NCBI GenBank assembly: GCA_947498595.1 | Contig: CANMKX010000033.1 | Span: 1-42,837 of the forward strand | Origin: an uncultured Aquimarina sp. | GTDB lineage: Bacteria; Bacteroidota; Bacteroidia; Flavobacteriales; Flavobacteriaceae | DNA: 42,837 nucleotides | Direction of reading: 5' to 3' | Part shown: in pieces, positions 33,355 to 42,788 of the stretch | How positions within the stretch are numbered: the stretch's first letter is position 1 | How the letters are laid out: every line of letters begins with the position of its first letter | Notes under the pieces: model-generated | Database searches by the model: none | The model's input: only the letters and a program-made list of their open reading frames with translations | Told to the model about the DNA's origin: nothing | Made by a program: the position numbers and the translations under genes

Positions 33355-34353
33355 ATGAAACAATTATTAAATCGATTAATAAATCACGAAACAATCTCTA
33401 AAGAAGAAGCTAAAAGTGTACTAGTTAATATTTCTAAAGGAGCTTATAATCAAAGTCAAATAGCATCATTTTTAACTGTATACATGATGCGAAGTATTAC
33501 TATTCAAGAATTAGAAGGTTTTAGAGATGCTTTATTAGAATTGTGCATTCCTGTAAATCTCAGTCATTATAATCCTATTGATTTATGCGGAACTGGAGGT
33601 GACGGAAAAGATACTTTTAATATTTCAACGCTTTCATCATTTGTTGCTGCTGGGGCTGGAATTAAAGTTACAAAACATGGTAACTACGGAGTCTCTTCTA
33701 CTTGTGGTAGCTCTAATGTTATGGAGCATTTAGGGATTAAATTTAGTAACGATCAATCCTATTTAGAACGCAGTATTGATAAAGCTGGTATATGTGTGTT
33801 ACACGCCCCTTTATTTCATCCTGCTATGAAAAATGTTGCTCCTATTCGTAAAGAATTAGCTGTAAAAACTTTTTTCAACATGTTAGGCCCTATGGTAAAT
33901 CCTGCTTTCCCTCCTAATCAAATTGTAGGTGTATTTAATTTGGAATTAGCAAGAATGTACGGTTATCTATATCAGAATACTGATAAAAACTTTACAATTA
34001 TTCATGCGCTTGATGGTTATGACGAAATTTCTTTAACAGGAAATACTAAAACCATTGCTAATGCTACTGAAGGGATGTTAACACCTAATGATTTTGGAGT
34101 ACAAGCTTTACAACAAAAAGATATTCAAGGAGGTACAACCATTGAAGCCTCTGCTAAGATATTTATGAATATTCTTAATGGTAAAGGAACTGAAGCTCAA
34201 AACAATGTTGTATCGGCAAATGCTGGAATGGCAATAGCAACAGTAAAAAACATAACTCCTAAAGACGGTTTTGATATTGCTAAAGAATCCCTACTGTCTG
34301 GAAAAGGATTAAATACATTAAAAATAGTTCAAGAATTAAGTAAATCCGCTTAA
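33355..34353 (+). CDS. trpD: Anthranilate phosphoribosyltransferase
   Basis: The 332-aa protein has the PRPP-binding signature DLCGTGGDGKDTFNIST (77-92) and KHGNYGVSSTCGSSNVME, plus the anthranilate-site segment RKELAVKTFFNMLGPMVNPA. It attaches phosphoribose to anthranilate. Length is normal for the family. It is 30 nt after trpG and 12 nt before trpC, in the order E-G-D-C-F-B-A. Confidence 0.97.
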   Translation: MKQLLNRLINHETISKEEAKSVLVNISKGAYNQSQIASFLTVYMMRSITIQELEGFRDALLELCIPVNLSHYNPIDLCGTGGDGKDTFNISTLSSFVAAGAGIKVTKHGNYGVSSTCGSSNVMEHLGIKFSNDQSYLERSIDKAGICVLHAPLFHPAMKNVAPIRKELAVKTFFNMLGPMVNPAFPPNQIVGVFNLELARMYGYLYQNTDKNFTIIHALDGYDEISLTGNTKTIANATEGMLTPNDFGVQALQQKDIQGGTTIEASAKIFMNILNGKGTEAQNNVVSANAGMAIATVKNITPKDGFDIAKESLLSGKGLNTLKIVQELSKSA

Positions 34354-34365
34354 GAATATAGTAAC

Positions 34366-35151
34366 ATGAATATACTTGATAAAATTATAGTTGATAAACG
34401 GATAGAAGTTGCATTAAAAAAAGGGTTAATTCCTGCTTCTCAATTAGAAAAATCAATTCTTTTTGATCGAAAAACAGCATCGCTTGTAACTAATTTGCGT
34501 AATAGTTCATCTGGAATTATAGCAGAACATAAAAGACGTTCTCCATCAAAAGCAGTAATCAATCAAAAAGTAAGTGTTCAAGATGTCGCTATTGGTTACG
34601 AAAAAGCCAATGCTTGTGGGATGTCTGTTCTTACAGATGGAAAATATTTTGGGGGTTCTTTAGACGATCTTATTATTGCTCGCGCGGCTACCAAATTACC
34701 TTTACTTCGCAAAGAATTTATTATTGATGAATATCAAATTTTAGAAGCAAAAGCCTACGGAGCTGACGTTATTTTACTAATTGCAGCTGTATTAACTCAA
34801 AATGAGATTAAAGCCTTATCTCAATTCGCCAAAAGCCTTCAACTAGAAGTACTTTTGGAAGTCCATAACCAAGAAGAATTAGAAAAATCCTTGATGCCTT
34901 CATTGGATATGTTGGGGGTTAATAATCGCAATCTAAAAACCTTTGATGTTAGTACTGATATTAGTAAATCATTAAGTACACTTATTCCTGATGATTTTGT
35001 AAAAGTTTCTGAAAGCGGAATTAGCAGCATTGGTGCTATTAAAGATTTACAACCTTATGGATATCAAGGTTTTCTAATCGGTGAAAATTTCATGAAAACA
35101 GAGGATCCAGGAAAAAATGCCATTAATTTTATCAAAGATTTAGAAAATTAG
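34366..35151 (+). CDS. trpC: Indole-3-glycerol phosphate synthase
   Basis: The 261-aa TIM barrel contains the catalytic-loop lysine segment AEHKRRSPSKAVI (about 53-65), LTDGKYFGGSLDDL, LPLLRKEFIIDEYQI, LGVNNRNLKTF and SESGI. It closes the ring of CdRP to give indole-3-glycerol phosphate. It is not fused to TrpF, which is the next gene (38 nt). Confidence 0.97.
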   Translation: MNILDKIIVDKRIEVALKKGLIPASQLEKSILFDRKTASLVTNLRNSSSGIIAEHKRRSPSKAVINQKVSVQDVAIGYEKANACGMSVLTDGKYFGGSLDDLIIARAATKLPLLRKEFIIDEYQILEAKAYGADVILLIAAVLTQNEIKALSQFAKSLQLEVLLEVHNQEELEKSLMPSLDMLGVNNRNLKTFDVSTDISKSLSTLIPDDFVKVSESGISSIGAIKDLQPYGYQGFLIGENFMKTEDPGKNAINFIKDLEN

Positions 35152-35189
35152 TCAGTTCTATTCTTTAAGTATAATGATTTAGTTAGTCA

Positions 35190-35825
35190 ATGAAAAATAT
35201 ACAACTTAAAATATGTGGAATGAAACATCTTGATAATATCGAGAAATTAGCAGCGTTATCGCCTGATTACTTAGGTTTCATTTTTTATGAAAAATCGGCT
35301 CGTAACTTTGATTCTCAAATACCATCAATTTCTGAAGATATAAAAAAAGTAGGTGTATTTGTAGATGCTTCGATAGCATATATTTTGGATAAAGTAACAC
35401 AATATAATTTCAAAGTAGTGCAACTTCATGGTCAAGAAAGTGCTGCATTTTGTAATGCACTCCACAAAGAATTAGATTATGATGTAGCTATCTGGAAAGT
35501 GTTCAGTATTAAAGATACTTTTGATTTTAAACAACTTACACCATACGAAGCTTTTGTTGATTGTTTTCTATTCGATACCAAAGGGAAACAAAAAGGAGGT
35601 AATGGATATACTTTTGATTGGAGTGTTTTAAACACTTATACTTCTTCTATACCATTTATTTTAAGTGGAGGTATTGGACTTGAAGAAATAACAGATTTAA
35701 AAGAGATTTTAAATACAAACCTTCCTATTAAAGCTATAGATGTAAATAGTAAATTTGAAATAGAACCTGGCTTAAAAAATATTCCAGATTTAGTCACTTT
35801 TAAACAATCCTTATTAACCCTATGA
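35190..35825 (+). CDS. trpF: Phosphoribosylanthranilate isomerase
   Basis: The 211-aa TIM barrel has the catalytic Cys in LKICGMKHLDNI (Cys9), the FVDA strand, HGQES, and the phosphate-binding ILSGGIGLEEITD and DVNSKFE. It isomerises phosphoribosylanthranilate to CdRP by Amadori rearrangement. A 107-nt gap separates it from trpB, larger than elsewhere in the operon, but no terminator or clear promoter is seen there. Confidence 0.95.
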   Translation: MKNIQLKICGMKHLDNIEKLAALSPDYLGFIFYEKSARNFDSQIPSISEDIKKVGVFVDASIAYILDKVTQYNFKVVQLHGQESAAFCNALHKELDYDVAIWKVFSIKDTFDFKQLTPYEAFVDCFLFDTKGKQKGGNGYTFDWSVLNTYTSSIPFILSGGIGLEEITDLKEILNTNLPIKAIDVNSKFEIEPGLKNIPDLVTFKQSLLTL

Positions 35826-35932
35826 TATGACTCAACACTTTATAAAGGAAGAAACACATCATTAGGAAACAACTAAAAACAACCTTTAATGTTAGCTCTA
35901 TAAACTCATAACATTATTTAATTGCAAAAGAA

Positions 35933-37117
35933 ATGAAAAGCTATCACGCAGACGAACATGGATATTATGGAGATTTTGGAGGCGCTTATATCCCCGAAAT
36001 GTTATATCCAAATGTTGAAGAATTACGTACTCAATATTTAAAAATCATGAACGAACCTTCGTTTAAAGAAGAGTTCGAACAATTATTAAAAGATTATGTG
36101 GGTCGTCCAACTCCCCTATATTATGCAGCGCGTTTATCAGAAAAGTACAATACAAAAGTATATTTAAAACGTGAAGATTTAAATCATACCGGTGCTCATA
36201 AAGTAAACAATACTATTGGTCAAATATTAATGGCCAAAAAACTCGGAAAAAATAGAATTATTGCCGAAACTGGTGCTGGTCAACATGGAGTAGCTACGGC
36301 AACTGTATGTGCTTTAATGGGGATTGAATGTATCGTATATATGGGTGAAATTGATATCAAGCGTCAAGCTCCTAATGTAGCTCGTATGAAAATGCTTGGT
36401 GCAACTGTAATACCTGCAACATCAGGTAGTAAAACGCTAAAAGATGCTACAAACGAAGCTATACGTGATTGGATCAACAACCCTGTTGATACTCATTATA
36501 TCATAGGATCTGTAGTTGGACCTCATCCTTATCCTGATATGGTTGCTAAATTTCAATCCATTATTTCGGAAGAAATAAAATGGCAATTATTAGAAAAAGA
36601 AGGAAAAGAAAATCCCGATTATGTAATTGCATGTGTTGGTGGTGGTAGCAATGCAGCTGGTGCTTTTTACCATTATCTAGATCAATCTGAAGTAGGTATT
36701 ATAGCTGTCGAAGCTGCTGGTAAAGGTATCGATACAGGAGAAAGTGCTGCAACCTCGGCTTTAGGAAAAGAAGGAATCATTCATGGTAGTAAAACACTTT
36801 TAATGCAAACTACTGATGGTCAAATTACAGAACCTTATTCTATTTCTGCTGGATTAGATTATCCTGGAGTTGGTCCTTTACATGCGCATTTATTTAAATC
36901 TGGGCGGGCAGATTTTGTATCTATTACCGATGCAGATGCAATGGCCGCTGGATTAGAATTGTGTAAATTAGAAGGAATCATACCTGCAATTGAAAGTTCT
37001 CATGCATTAGCCATTTTTGATAAAAAACAATTCAAATCCGATGATATTGTTGTTATCAATCTTTCTGGACGTGGAGACAAAGATCTAAACACTTATATCG
37101 AGTATTTTAATTTATAA
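35933..37117 (+). CDS. trpB: Tryptophan synthase beta chain
   Basis: The 394-aa PLP enzyme has the Schiff-base lysine in HTGAHKVNN (Lys90), [19 protein letters not shown], and the phosphate-binding loop [12 protein letters not shown]. It condenses indole with serine to tryptophan in an alpha2beta2 complex with TrpA. The region [19 protein letters not shown] is typical of the TrpB1 type that pairs with TrpA. trpA starts 6 nt after its stop. Confidence 0.97.
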   Translation: MKSYHADEHGYYGDFGGAYIPEMLYPNVEELRTQYLKIMNEPSFKEEFEQLLKDYVGRPTPLYYAARLSEKYNTKVYLKREDLNHTGAHKVNNTIGQILMAKKLGKNRIIAETGAGQHGVATATVCALMGIECIVYMGEIDIKRQAPNVARMKMLGATVIPATSGSKTLKDATNEAIRDWINNPVDTHYIIGSVVGPHPYPDMVAKFQSIISEEIKWQLLEKEGKENPDYVIACVGGGSNAAGAFYHYLDQSEVGIIAVEAAGKGIDTGESAATSALGKEGIIHGSKTLLMQTTDGQITEPYSISAGLDYPGVGPLHAHLFKSGRADFVSITDADAMAAGLELCKLEGIIPAIESSHALAIFDKKQFKSDDIVVINLSGRGDKDLNTYIEYFNL

Positions 37118-37123
37118 TCAATT

Positions 37124-37888
37124 ATGATGAATCGAATACAACAAAAACTACAAGAGGATAAAAAAATTCTTTCTATATATTTTACTGCTGGGTATCCTGC
37201 TATCAATGATACAGCACAAATCATTCAAGATTTAGAAAAAAACGGTGTTGATATGATTGAAATAGGGCTTCCTTTTAGCGATCCATTAGCTGATGGTCCT
37301 ACTATACAAGCAAGCTCTACCCAAGCTTTGCAAAACGGTATGACAACACAATTGCTATTTGAACAATTAAAAGATATTCGTAAAACCGTACAAATTCCTT
37401 TAATCATTATGGGATATTTTAATCCTATGATGCAATACGGCATAGATGCATTTTGCAAAAAATGTGCTGAGGTAGGAATTGATGGACTTATTATTCCTGA
37501 TCTACCTGTAAAGGAGTACCATTTACATTACCAACAAATATTTGAAAAATATGGACTAATAAATACTTTTTTGATAACTCCTCAAACTTCGGATGAACGT
37601 ATACGTTTTATCGATAGTATTTCTGATGGTTTTATATACATGGTTAGTTCTGCTAGCACTACAGGAGCCCAAAACTCATTTGGTGACGTACAAACGACTT
37701 ATTTTAATCGTATCAAAGCAATGGAATTAAAAGCCCCACAAATTGTTGGTTTTGGAATTAGTAATGCTGCCACTTTTAATCAAGCTACTGCAACAACCAA
37801 AGGAGCTATTATTGGTTCTGCCTTTGTAAAACACCTTACTAATGAAGGAATTAAAGGTATTGGTGAATTTATACAAACTATTAGATAA
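37124..37888 (+). CDS. trpA: Tryptophan synthase alpha chain
   Basis: The 254-aa TIM barrel has catalytic Glu46 in MIEIGLPFSDPLADGPTIQ and the partner Asp57, with the phosphate site in GFGISNAATF and GSAFV. It cleaves indole-3-glycerol phosphate to indole, which passes through the tunnel to TrpB. Two consecutive ATG codons make the start ambiguous by one residue. It is the last trp gene; no clear terminator follows before the peptidase gene 46 nt on, so read-through is possible. Confidence 0.97.
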   Translation: MMNRIQQKLQEDKKILSIYFTAGYPAINDTAQIIQDLEKNGVDMIEIGLPFSDPLADGPTIQASSTQALQNGMTTQLLFEQLKDIRKTVQIPLIIMGYFNPMMQYGIDAFCKKCAEVGIDGLIIPDLPVKEYHLHYQQIFEKYGLINTFLITPQTSDERIRFIDSISDGFIYMVSSASTTGAQNSFGDVQTTYFNRIKAMELKAPQIVGFGISNAATFNQATATTKGAIIGSAFVKHLTNEGIKGIGEFIQTIR

Positions 37889-37934
37889 TTTTATATCATT
37901 ACTGAGTGATAAGAAACTATATCTTGCGCCATAA

Positions 37935-40208
37935 ATGACACATCATAATTACCTAGGAAGAAGCATGACTATACTAGTTGTTATGCTTTTTTCTTTTTTA
38001 GGTCAAGCTCAAGAGCAAATTTCTAAAAAAGATTATCAACGCGCTACTTCCTTTTTATGGGAAAACACAAATAACTCAACCATTTTTAATACCTATGTTC
38101 GCCCACAATGGTCTAAAGATAAACAACATGTTGCTTTTGTAGAAAATACACCGCAAGGATCATTTTACAAAACAATTGATTTTAAACGTAAAAAAATCAA
38201 TGCTCTTTTTGATCAAGAACGCGTAGCTTTATTATTAAACAATGAATTACAAAAAGAATATACCGCTACAACGCTCCCTTTTACTCGATTCAATTATATT
38301 GATAAAAATTCCATTTCCTTTTATTTGGATCAAAAAGAATATGTTTTAAATATTAATAACTACACGCTTTCAGAAAAAAAATCTAAGCAAAAGACTTCAA
38401 ATTTTGAAACAGTTTCTCCTGATGGAAAATGGATTGCTTATACCAAAGATTATAATTTATATATTCGATCTACTGCTGATGGTACTGTTAAGCAATTAAG
38501 CACTGATGGACGTAAAAACTTTGAATATGCCAGTTTTTATGGGTGGTATGATTTAATGGAAGGTGAACAAGGAGAACGTTCAAAACATTTTTATGTAAAT
38601 TGGTCACCAGACTCCAAATGGATTCAAACTAATATATGTGATTTAAGAAAGGCTGATAAAATGTATTTATTAGACTGGAGCATTGATTCTTTGTACCGTC
38701 CTAAATTACTATCTTATTATAGAGGATCTCCTGGAGATAGTACAATGGTTTATATGAAACCTGTTCTTTTTGACATCGATCAGCAAAAAGAAATTCATCC
38801 AGAATTACCCACGAATACACATATCAATTCGGTTTCTTTTCAATGGTCAAAAACACCTGATATACTATATGCTAACTATCAAAATAGAGGTTTTAAAGAT
38901 GTACATTTTTTAAAGTTAAACCTAGCAACTTCAAAAAAACAACTCTTATTTAAAGAAATAAGCACCACCAATATCGATAATTTTGAATATCGCTTATTAG
39001 AAAAGCATCAATCTGCAATTATTACTTCAGAAAAAGATGGTTGGAAACATTTATACAGTATCAATCTTACAACTGGTAAAGAAACACAACTTACTGCTGG
39101 TAATTATGTCGTTAATAATATAGAATATATAGATCAGGATAAAGGAATTGTTTATTTTTCGGCTAGCGGAAAACATCATCAAAATCCTTATTATAATGCG
39201 ATTTACAAAGTATCTTTAAAAAACAAAAAAATAACGTTATTAACTCCCGAACCTACACACCATCAAGCTATATTCTCTCCTGATGGGACTTATTTTATAG
39301 ACAATCATTCTACAGCTCAAATCCCAACTCAAACTGTTTTAAGATCTAATAAATCAGGTTCAATTTTACAAAAATTAACGCAAGCAAATGTGGACTTATT
39401 AGCAGCAACGGGTTGGAAACCTGCTACTACTTTTACAGCTCTTGCTAAAGATAAAAAAACGACTATCTATGGAGCTTATTGGAAACCTTCTAACTTTGAT
39501 CCAACTAAAAAATATCCTGTAATAGATCATTCATATACAGGTCCTCATACACAAATGTTTCCAAGAAGTTTTGGACGTGCTATTTCTCTAGAGAATCAAG
39601 CCATTGCAGAATTAGGTTTTATTGTTGTTATGATTGATGGTTTAGGCTCATCTGGAAGATCTAAAGCGTTTCATAATCATTCGTATAAAAACTTAGGAGG
39701 TAATCTTGAAGATCACAAATTAGCTATTGAACAATTAGCTTCACAAAATTCTTTTATTGATACAAAACGTGTTGGTATTTTTGGACATTCTGCTGGTGGA
39801 TATGATGCTGCTCACGCATTATTACAATTCCCTAATTTTTATAAAGTTTCTGTCGCTAGTTCTGCGGATCACGATCATCGTATGGAAAAAGCCTGGTGGC
39901 CAGAGATGTATATGGGGTGGCCTGTAGACGATACATATCACCTACAATCAAATATAACTATGGCTAAAAATTTACAAGGTAAATTATTATTAGTTCATGG
40001 AGGAATCGATGAAAATGTGAATCCTTCGGCTACGTTCAAATTAGCAGAAGCTCTAGTTAAGGCTGATAAAGATTTTGATCTTTTAATACTTCCTAGTCAA
40101 CGTCATGGTTATCGTGGAAAACACAGATCATATTTTAGAAAAAAGAGATGGAATTATTTTGTAGAACACTTATTACAACAACAACCTATCTGGAATTATA
40201 CTAATTAA
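37935..40208 (+). CDS. Exported S9 family peptidase (dipeptidyl peptidase IV-like)
   Basis: The 757-aa protein has a signal region (MTILVVMLFSFLGQAQ, possibly from an internal Met at residue 10 or 11), a beta-propeller domain (about 60-480) and a C-terminal alpha/beta hydrolase domain. The triad is Ser619 in FGHSAGGYDAAHAL, Asp692 in HGGIDENVNP and His724 in SQRHGYRG. The nucleophile elbow is GHSAGG rather than the GWSYGG of DPP4. Aromatic KAWWPEMYMGWP and ARTG-free N-terminal contact residues suggest a DPP-like exopeptidase with altered specificity. It is periplasmic or cell-surface. It follows trpA by 46 nt, and a strong terminator is 42 nt after its stop. Confidence 0.9.
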   Translation: MTHHNYLGRSMTILVVMLFSFLGQAQEQISKKDYQRATSFLWENTNNSTIFNTYVRPQWSKDKQHVAFVENTPQGSFYKTIDFKRKKINALFDQERVALLLNNELQKEYTATTLPFTRFNYIDKNSISFYLDQKEYVLNINNYTLSEKKSKQKTSNFETVSPDGKWIAYTKDYNLYIRSTADGTVKQLSTDGRKNFEYASFYGWYDLMEGEQGERSKHFYVNWSPDSKWIQTNICDLRKADKMYLLDWSIDSLYRPKLLSYYRGSPGDSTMVYMKPVLFDIDQQKEIHPELPTNTHINSVSFQWSKTPDILYANYQNRGFKDVHFLKLNLATSKKQLLFKEISTTNIDNFEYRLLEKHQSAIITSEKDGWKHLYSINLTTGKETQLTAGNYVVNNIEYIDQDKGIVYFSASGKHHQNPYYNAIYKVSLKNKKITLLTPEPTHHQAIFSPDGTYFIDNHSTAQIPTQTVLRSNKSGSILQKLTQANVDLLAATGWKPATTFTALAKDKKTTIYGAYWKPSNFDPTKKYPVIDHSYTGPHTQMFPRSFGRAISLENQAIAELGFIVVMIDGLGSSGRSKAFHNHSYKNLGGNLEDHKLAIEQLASQNSFIDTKRVGIFGHSAGGYDAAHALLQFPNFYKVSVASSADHDHRMEKAWWPEMYMGWPVDDTYHLQSNITMAKNLQGKLLLVHGGIDENVNPSATFKLAEALVKADKDFDLLILPSQRHGYRGKHRSYFRKKRWNYFVEHLLQQQPIWNYTN

Positions 40209-40561
40209 AATTTATAATAAATATTGCTTAGTAGCTAATTTATATTAATAAAAAAGGGAGATAAAAATCTCCCTTTTTTCACAATTACTTAAGTATTGAA
40301 TACGCCCATTTTTAAAAACGTAATCGATGCAAATTAACCACGTTTCTTAGAATAAAAACTACGGTTTAAACTCCATTTTTATACGGTCTGTTTTTTTGCT
40401 ATTTATTTCATTAATTTCTTAAATTAAAAAGACCATTAACACAAATTACTTATGTAATTCTATTCTTTTTGAAGTAATTTTTCAGGAAAGTTTAATTTAA
40501 ATTATAGTTTATGTTAAATTTTAAAATTACCTAATCATTATGTACTCAATAATGTAACATT
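40209..40561. other. 353-bp intergenic region
   Basis: It contains the peptidase terminator (40250-40279) near its left end. The rest is very AT-rich, with no open frame or recognisable promoter, repeat or RNA. Confidence 0.6.
40250..40279 (+). terminator. Terminator of the S9 peptidase gene / trp unit
   Basis: A 13-bp perfect stem AAAAAAGGGAGAT (40250-40262) / ATCTCCCTTTTTT (40267-40279), 4-nt loop and T run. Confidence 0.9.
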
Positions 40562-41841
40562 TTAATTGAATTGATTATGAATAGACTTTCTTTTTCTTGA
40601 ATATAGCTTTAATATTGGATCAGAAAACCTCACATGCCTTTTATCTCTTGAAATTACAAGTATCGGTGCAATTTTACCTTTCTCTATAAGTTTATCAAAA
40701 TATTGAGAAGGAGTATCTACTCCACTCTCTCTAGCTATTCCATAAATATCTTCTATAAGTATATTATTTTCATCAGATAACGCGAATAGTCTAAGAAGGA
40801 GTTCTCTTTCTGCTGAAGTCCTACAAATTTCTGTATATCTAAATTCTTGAAGTAAATTAATTTTTCCTTTTATTAAAGATTCTTTAACTTCAGAATATAA
40901 TGAATCTGAAACTACGTTTAAATTTCTTTTAAATGCTAATAAAAGTGATTCTTTCCCTAATAAATGAACAAAATAAGGAAAACCTTCAGCTTCTTTTACA
41001 ATATCTTTTATCACAGTTTCTTCAAATTCAATTTCATTTTTTAATGAAGTTATAGCTGTTTCAATTATTAATCGAAGTTCTTTATTTGCCATTGGTTTAA
41101 CTAATACACTATTAATTTGTCTACCTACAGAAGCGTGATCTTCAACCAAATCTTCAATACTTTCCCCTATTCCAATGACACCAAATTTTATAAATTTAGA
41201 TGAACATGTTTTTATTAAAGATGCAAATCCATCTTTATTATTAAGCACATCAAATTCATCTATTAATATTAATAAACCTGATTTATCTTGATTATCCTTT
41301 TTTGTTGTTGATAAAGCTAATTTAAATTCTTGTATTAAGTCATCAGTTATTCTATTTTCATACATTGTTTCATTTTCTTCTTCATACCCACCTTTCAAAA
41401 AATAAGCATTCCCTGCCACGGCTGATTTATCTTTTCTCTTAAAAGCTGTTGCTCTTTTATTTCCATTTTTATTATGATCAAAAATGGAATCGTTTTTATC
41501 GTCTCCTAGTAAAATCCTTTTAATCAGAGATTTAACATCAAAATAAATTCATCACAACAAACCAAATGAACCATAAAATTAAACCCTTTTTTGGGTAAAA
41601 GGTGGTTTAAACTTAATAATTTTGGTAAAGTTTCATCTCCTTCTGCTATAAGTTTTATTTGCTTGGCTATTGAAGATTTTCCTATTCCTCTTAAACCAAA
41701 TATTGATAAGAAAGAACTTTCTGTAGAAAGTCCTAATATTAAAGATTCAATTTCTTCATATCTTCCAACAAACTTTTCAGGATCATTTATTTCATGAGTT
41801 GGTGAAAAGGCTTCATTAATATTTGATATATCTAATTTCAT
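40562..41841 (-). pseudogene. Frameshifted AAA-type ATPase (P-loop, winged-helix C-terminus)
   Basis: Two minus-strand frames make one protein of about 425 aa. From ATG RC 41839-41841 the first gives EKFVGRYEEIESLILGL and Walker A GLRGIGKS (49-56), then ends CCDEFILMLNL at 41524. Adding one T to the four-T coding run (A4 at 41540-41543 on +) continues it as DEFIFDVKSLIKRILLGDDK and into the second frame, which has Walker B LLILIDEFDVL, a sensor-like IGIGESIEDLV, and a C-terminal winged-helix-like region (about the last 110 residues). Length and order match Orc1/Cdc6-like or NB-type single-protein ATPases of unknown function in accessory DNA. An upstream ATG (41937) adds 32 poorly conserved residues. 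Mutation versus sequencing error is unresolved. Confidence 0.72.
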
Positions 41842-42104
41842 TTTTATAATAATTTCAATTAACTGCAAAGCAAAATAATCTTTTTCATTATTCCTTACGT
41901 AAATCCGTAAAGTCATTAAAATAATTTTTATATACAATAGGTTTATTGCAATTAATGATAATTACAACCTTTTATCGTTAACCATAATTTTATTTAGAAA
42001 TACTATAGATGTTCCGTTCAATTCAGTAATTAAATTATCTTTCTTTAAAACTATAACGTATCTTTTCCCCTGAATTGAATTTATAATTTCACTCATTCAT
42101 CTAT

Positions 42105-42578
42105 ATGAAAGCTGTATCTGTAAAAGAAATTAAAACAGAATTAAATGAACGTTCCCATGCAGAATTAATGGAGGTTTGTTTGTTACTTTCTAAATTTAAA
42201 AAAGAAAATAAAGAACTGCTTACCTACCTTCTTTTTGAATCAGAACAAGAGGATAAATACATTTCGGACATACAGGAAGAAATAGATCTAATGTTTCTCG
42301 AAATCAACACAAAAACTTTTTATTATATCAAAAAAGGAGTACGAAAAATATTAAAGCGTATCAAAACCTATATTCGTTATTCAAAAAAGAAAGAAACCGA
42401 AATTGAATTGATTCTTTATTTCTGTAAAAAATTAAAAAACTTTAGACCTTCAATTCAAAAGAGCGTTATTCTTAAAAATCTATATCAAAGAGAGCTTTCT
42501 TCTGTTCAAAAAAAAATAAAATTACTGCATGATGATTTACAATATGATTACCAATTAGAAATTGATGCCTTATTATAA
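42105..42578 (+). CDS. Protein of unknown function, 157 aa
   Basis: I do not recognise a named family. The product is highly charged and helical: MKAVSVKEIKTELNERSHAE, LLTYLLFESEQEDKYISDIQ, a Lys/Arg-rich centre YIKKGVRKILKRIKTYIRYS and an Asp-rich end. A basic central segment between acidic ones suggests nucleic-acid or protein binding, but this is only suggestive. There is no signal peptide or membrane segment. It stands alone, with an AT-rich region before it and a 13-bp palindrome after it. Confidence 0.65.
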   Translation: MKAVSVKEIKTELNERSHAELMEVCLLLSKFKKENKELLTYLLFESEQEDKYISDIQEEIDLMFLEINTKTFYYIKKGVRKILKRIKTYIRYSKKKETEIELILYFCKKLKNFRPSIQKSVILKNLYQRELSSVQKKIKLLHDDLQYDYQLEIDALL

Positions 42579-42588
42579 TTTTTAATTG

Positions 42589-42623
42589 TTCATGAAATCA
42601 TTGAATTCTTATGATTTCATGAA
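42589..42623. repeat. 13-bp inverted repeat
   Basis: Perfect arms TTCATGAAATCAT (42589-42601) and ATGATTTCATGAA (42611-42623) with a 9-nt loop, overlapping the end of the serine-hydrolase remnant on the minus strand. There is no T run on either side, so terminator function is uncertain. Confidence 0.55.
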
Positions 42624-42788
42624 CAGCTTGGCAATATCTCTTGTTATTTTGGTTGGTGAATTGCAATCACAATTATTTAAACCTATCACATAGATATCTT
42701 CTTTTGGGATACATACTCCCATAGATTTAAAACCAAAAATACTACCTCCATGTTCTATTGACCTGAATTCGATGTAAGAAATCTGATT
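42609..42788 (-). pseudogene. C-terminal remnant of a beta-lactamase-family serine hydrolase
   Basis: On the minus strand 59 codons read from a TAA at 42789-42791 to the TAA at 42609-42611. They contain IEHGGSIFGFKSMGVCIPKE, the HGG box and following strand of PF00144 serine hydrolases, then DIYVIGLNNCDCNSPTKITR and DIAKLFMKS. The sequence upstream of it within the window does not continue the family, so the first ~350 residues are missing or displaced. No start codon is present. It cannot encode an active enzyme unless rejoined beyond the window edge. Confidence 0.7.

Noticed and set aside
37889..37934. Imperfect palindrome around TATCATTACTGAGTGATA as trp terminator
   Set aside because: Arms are only 5 bp and there is no T run.
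42589..42623. Palindrome as a terminator for the 42105 gene
   Set aside because: No T run follows on either strand, and it overlaps the end of the hydrolase remnant; listed only as a repeat.
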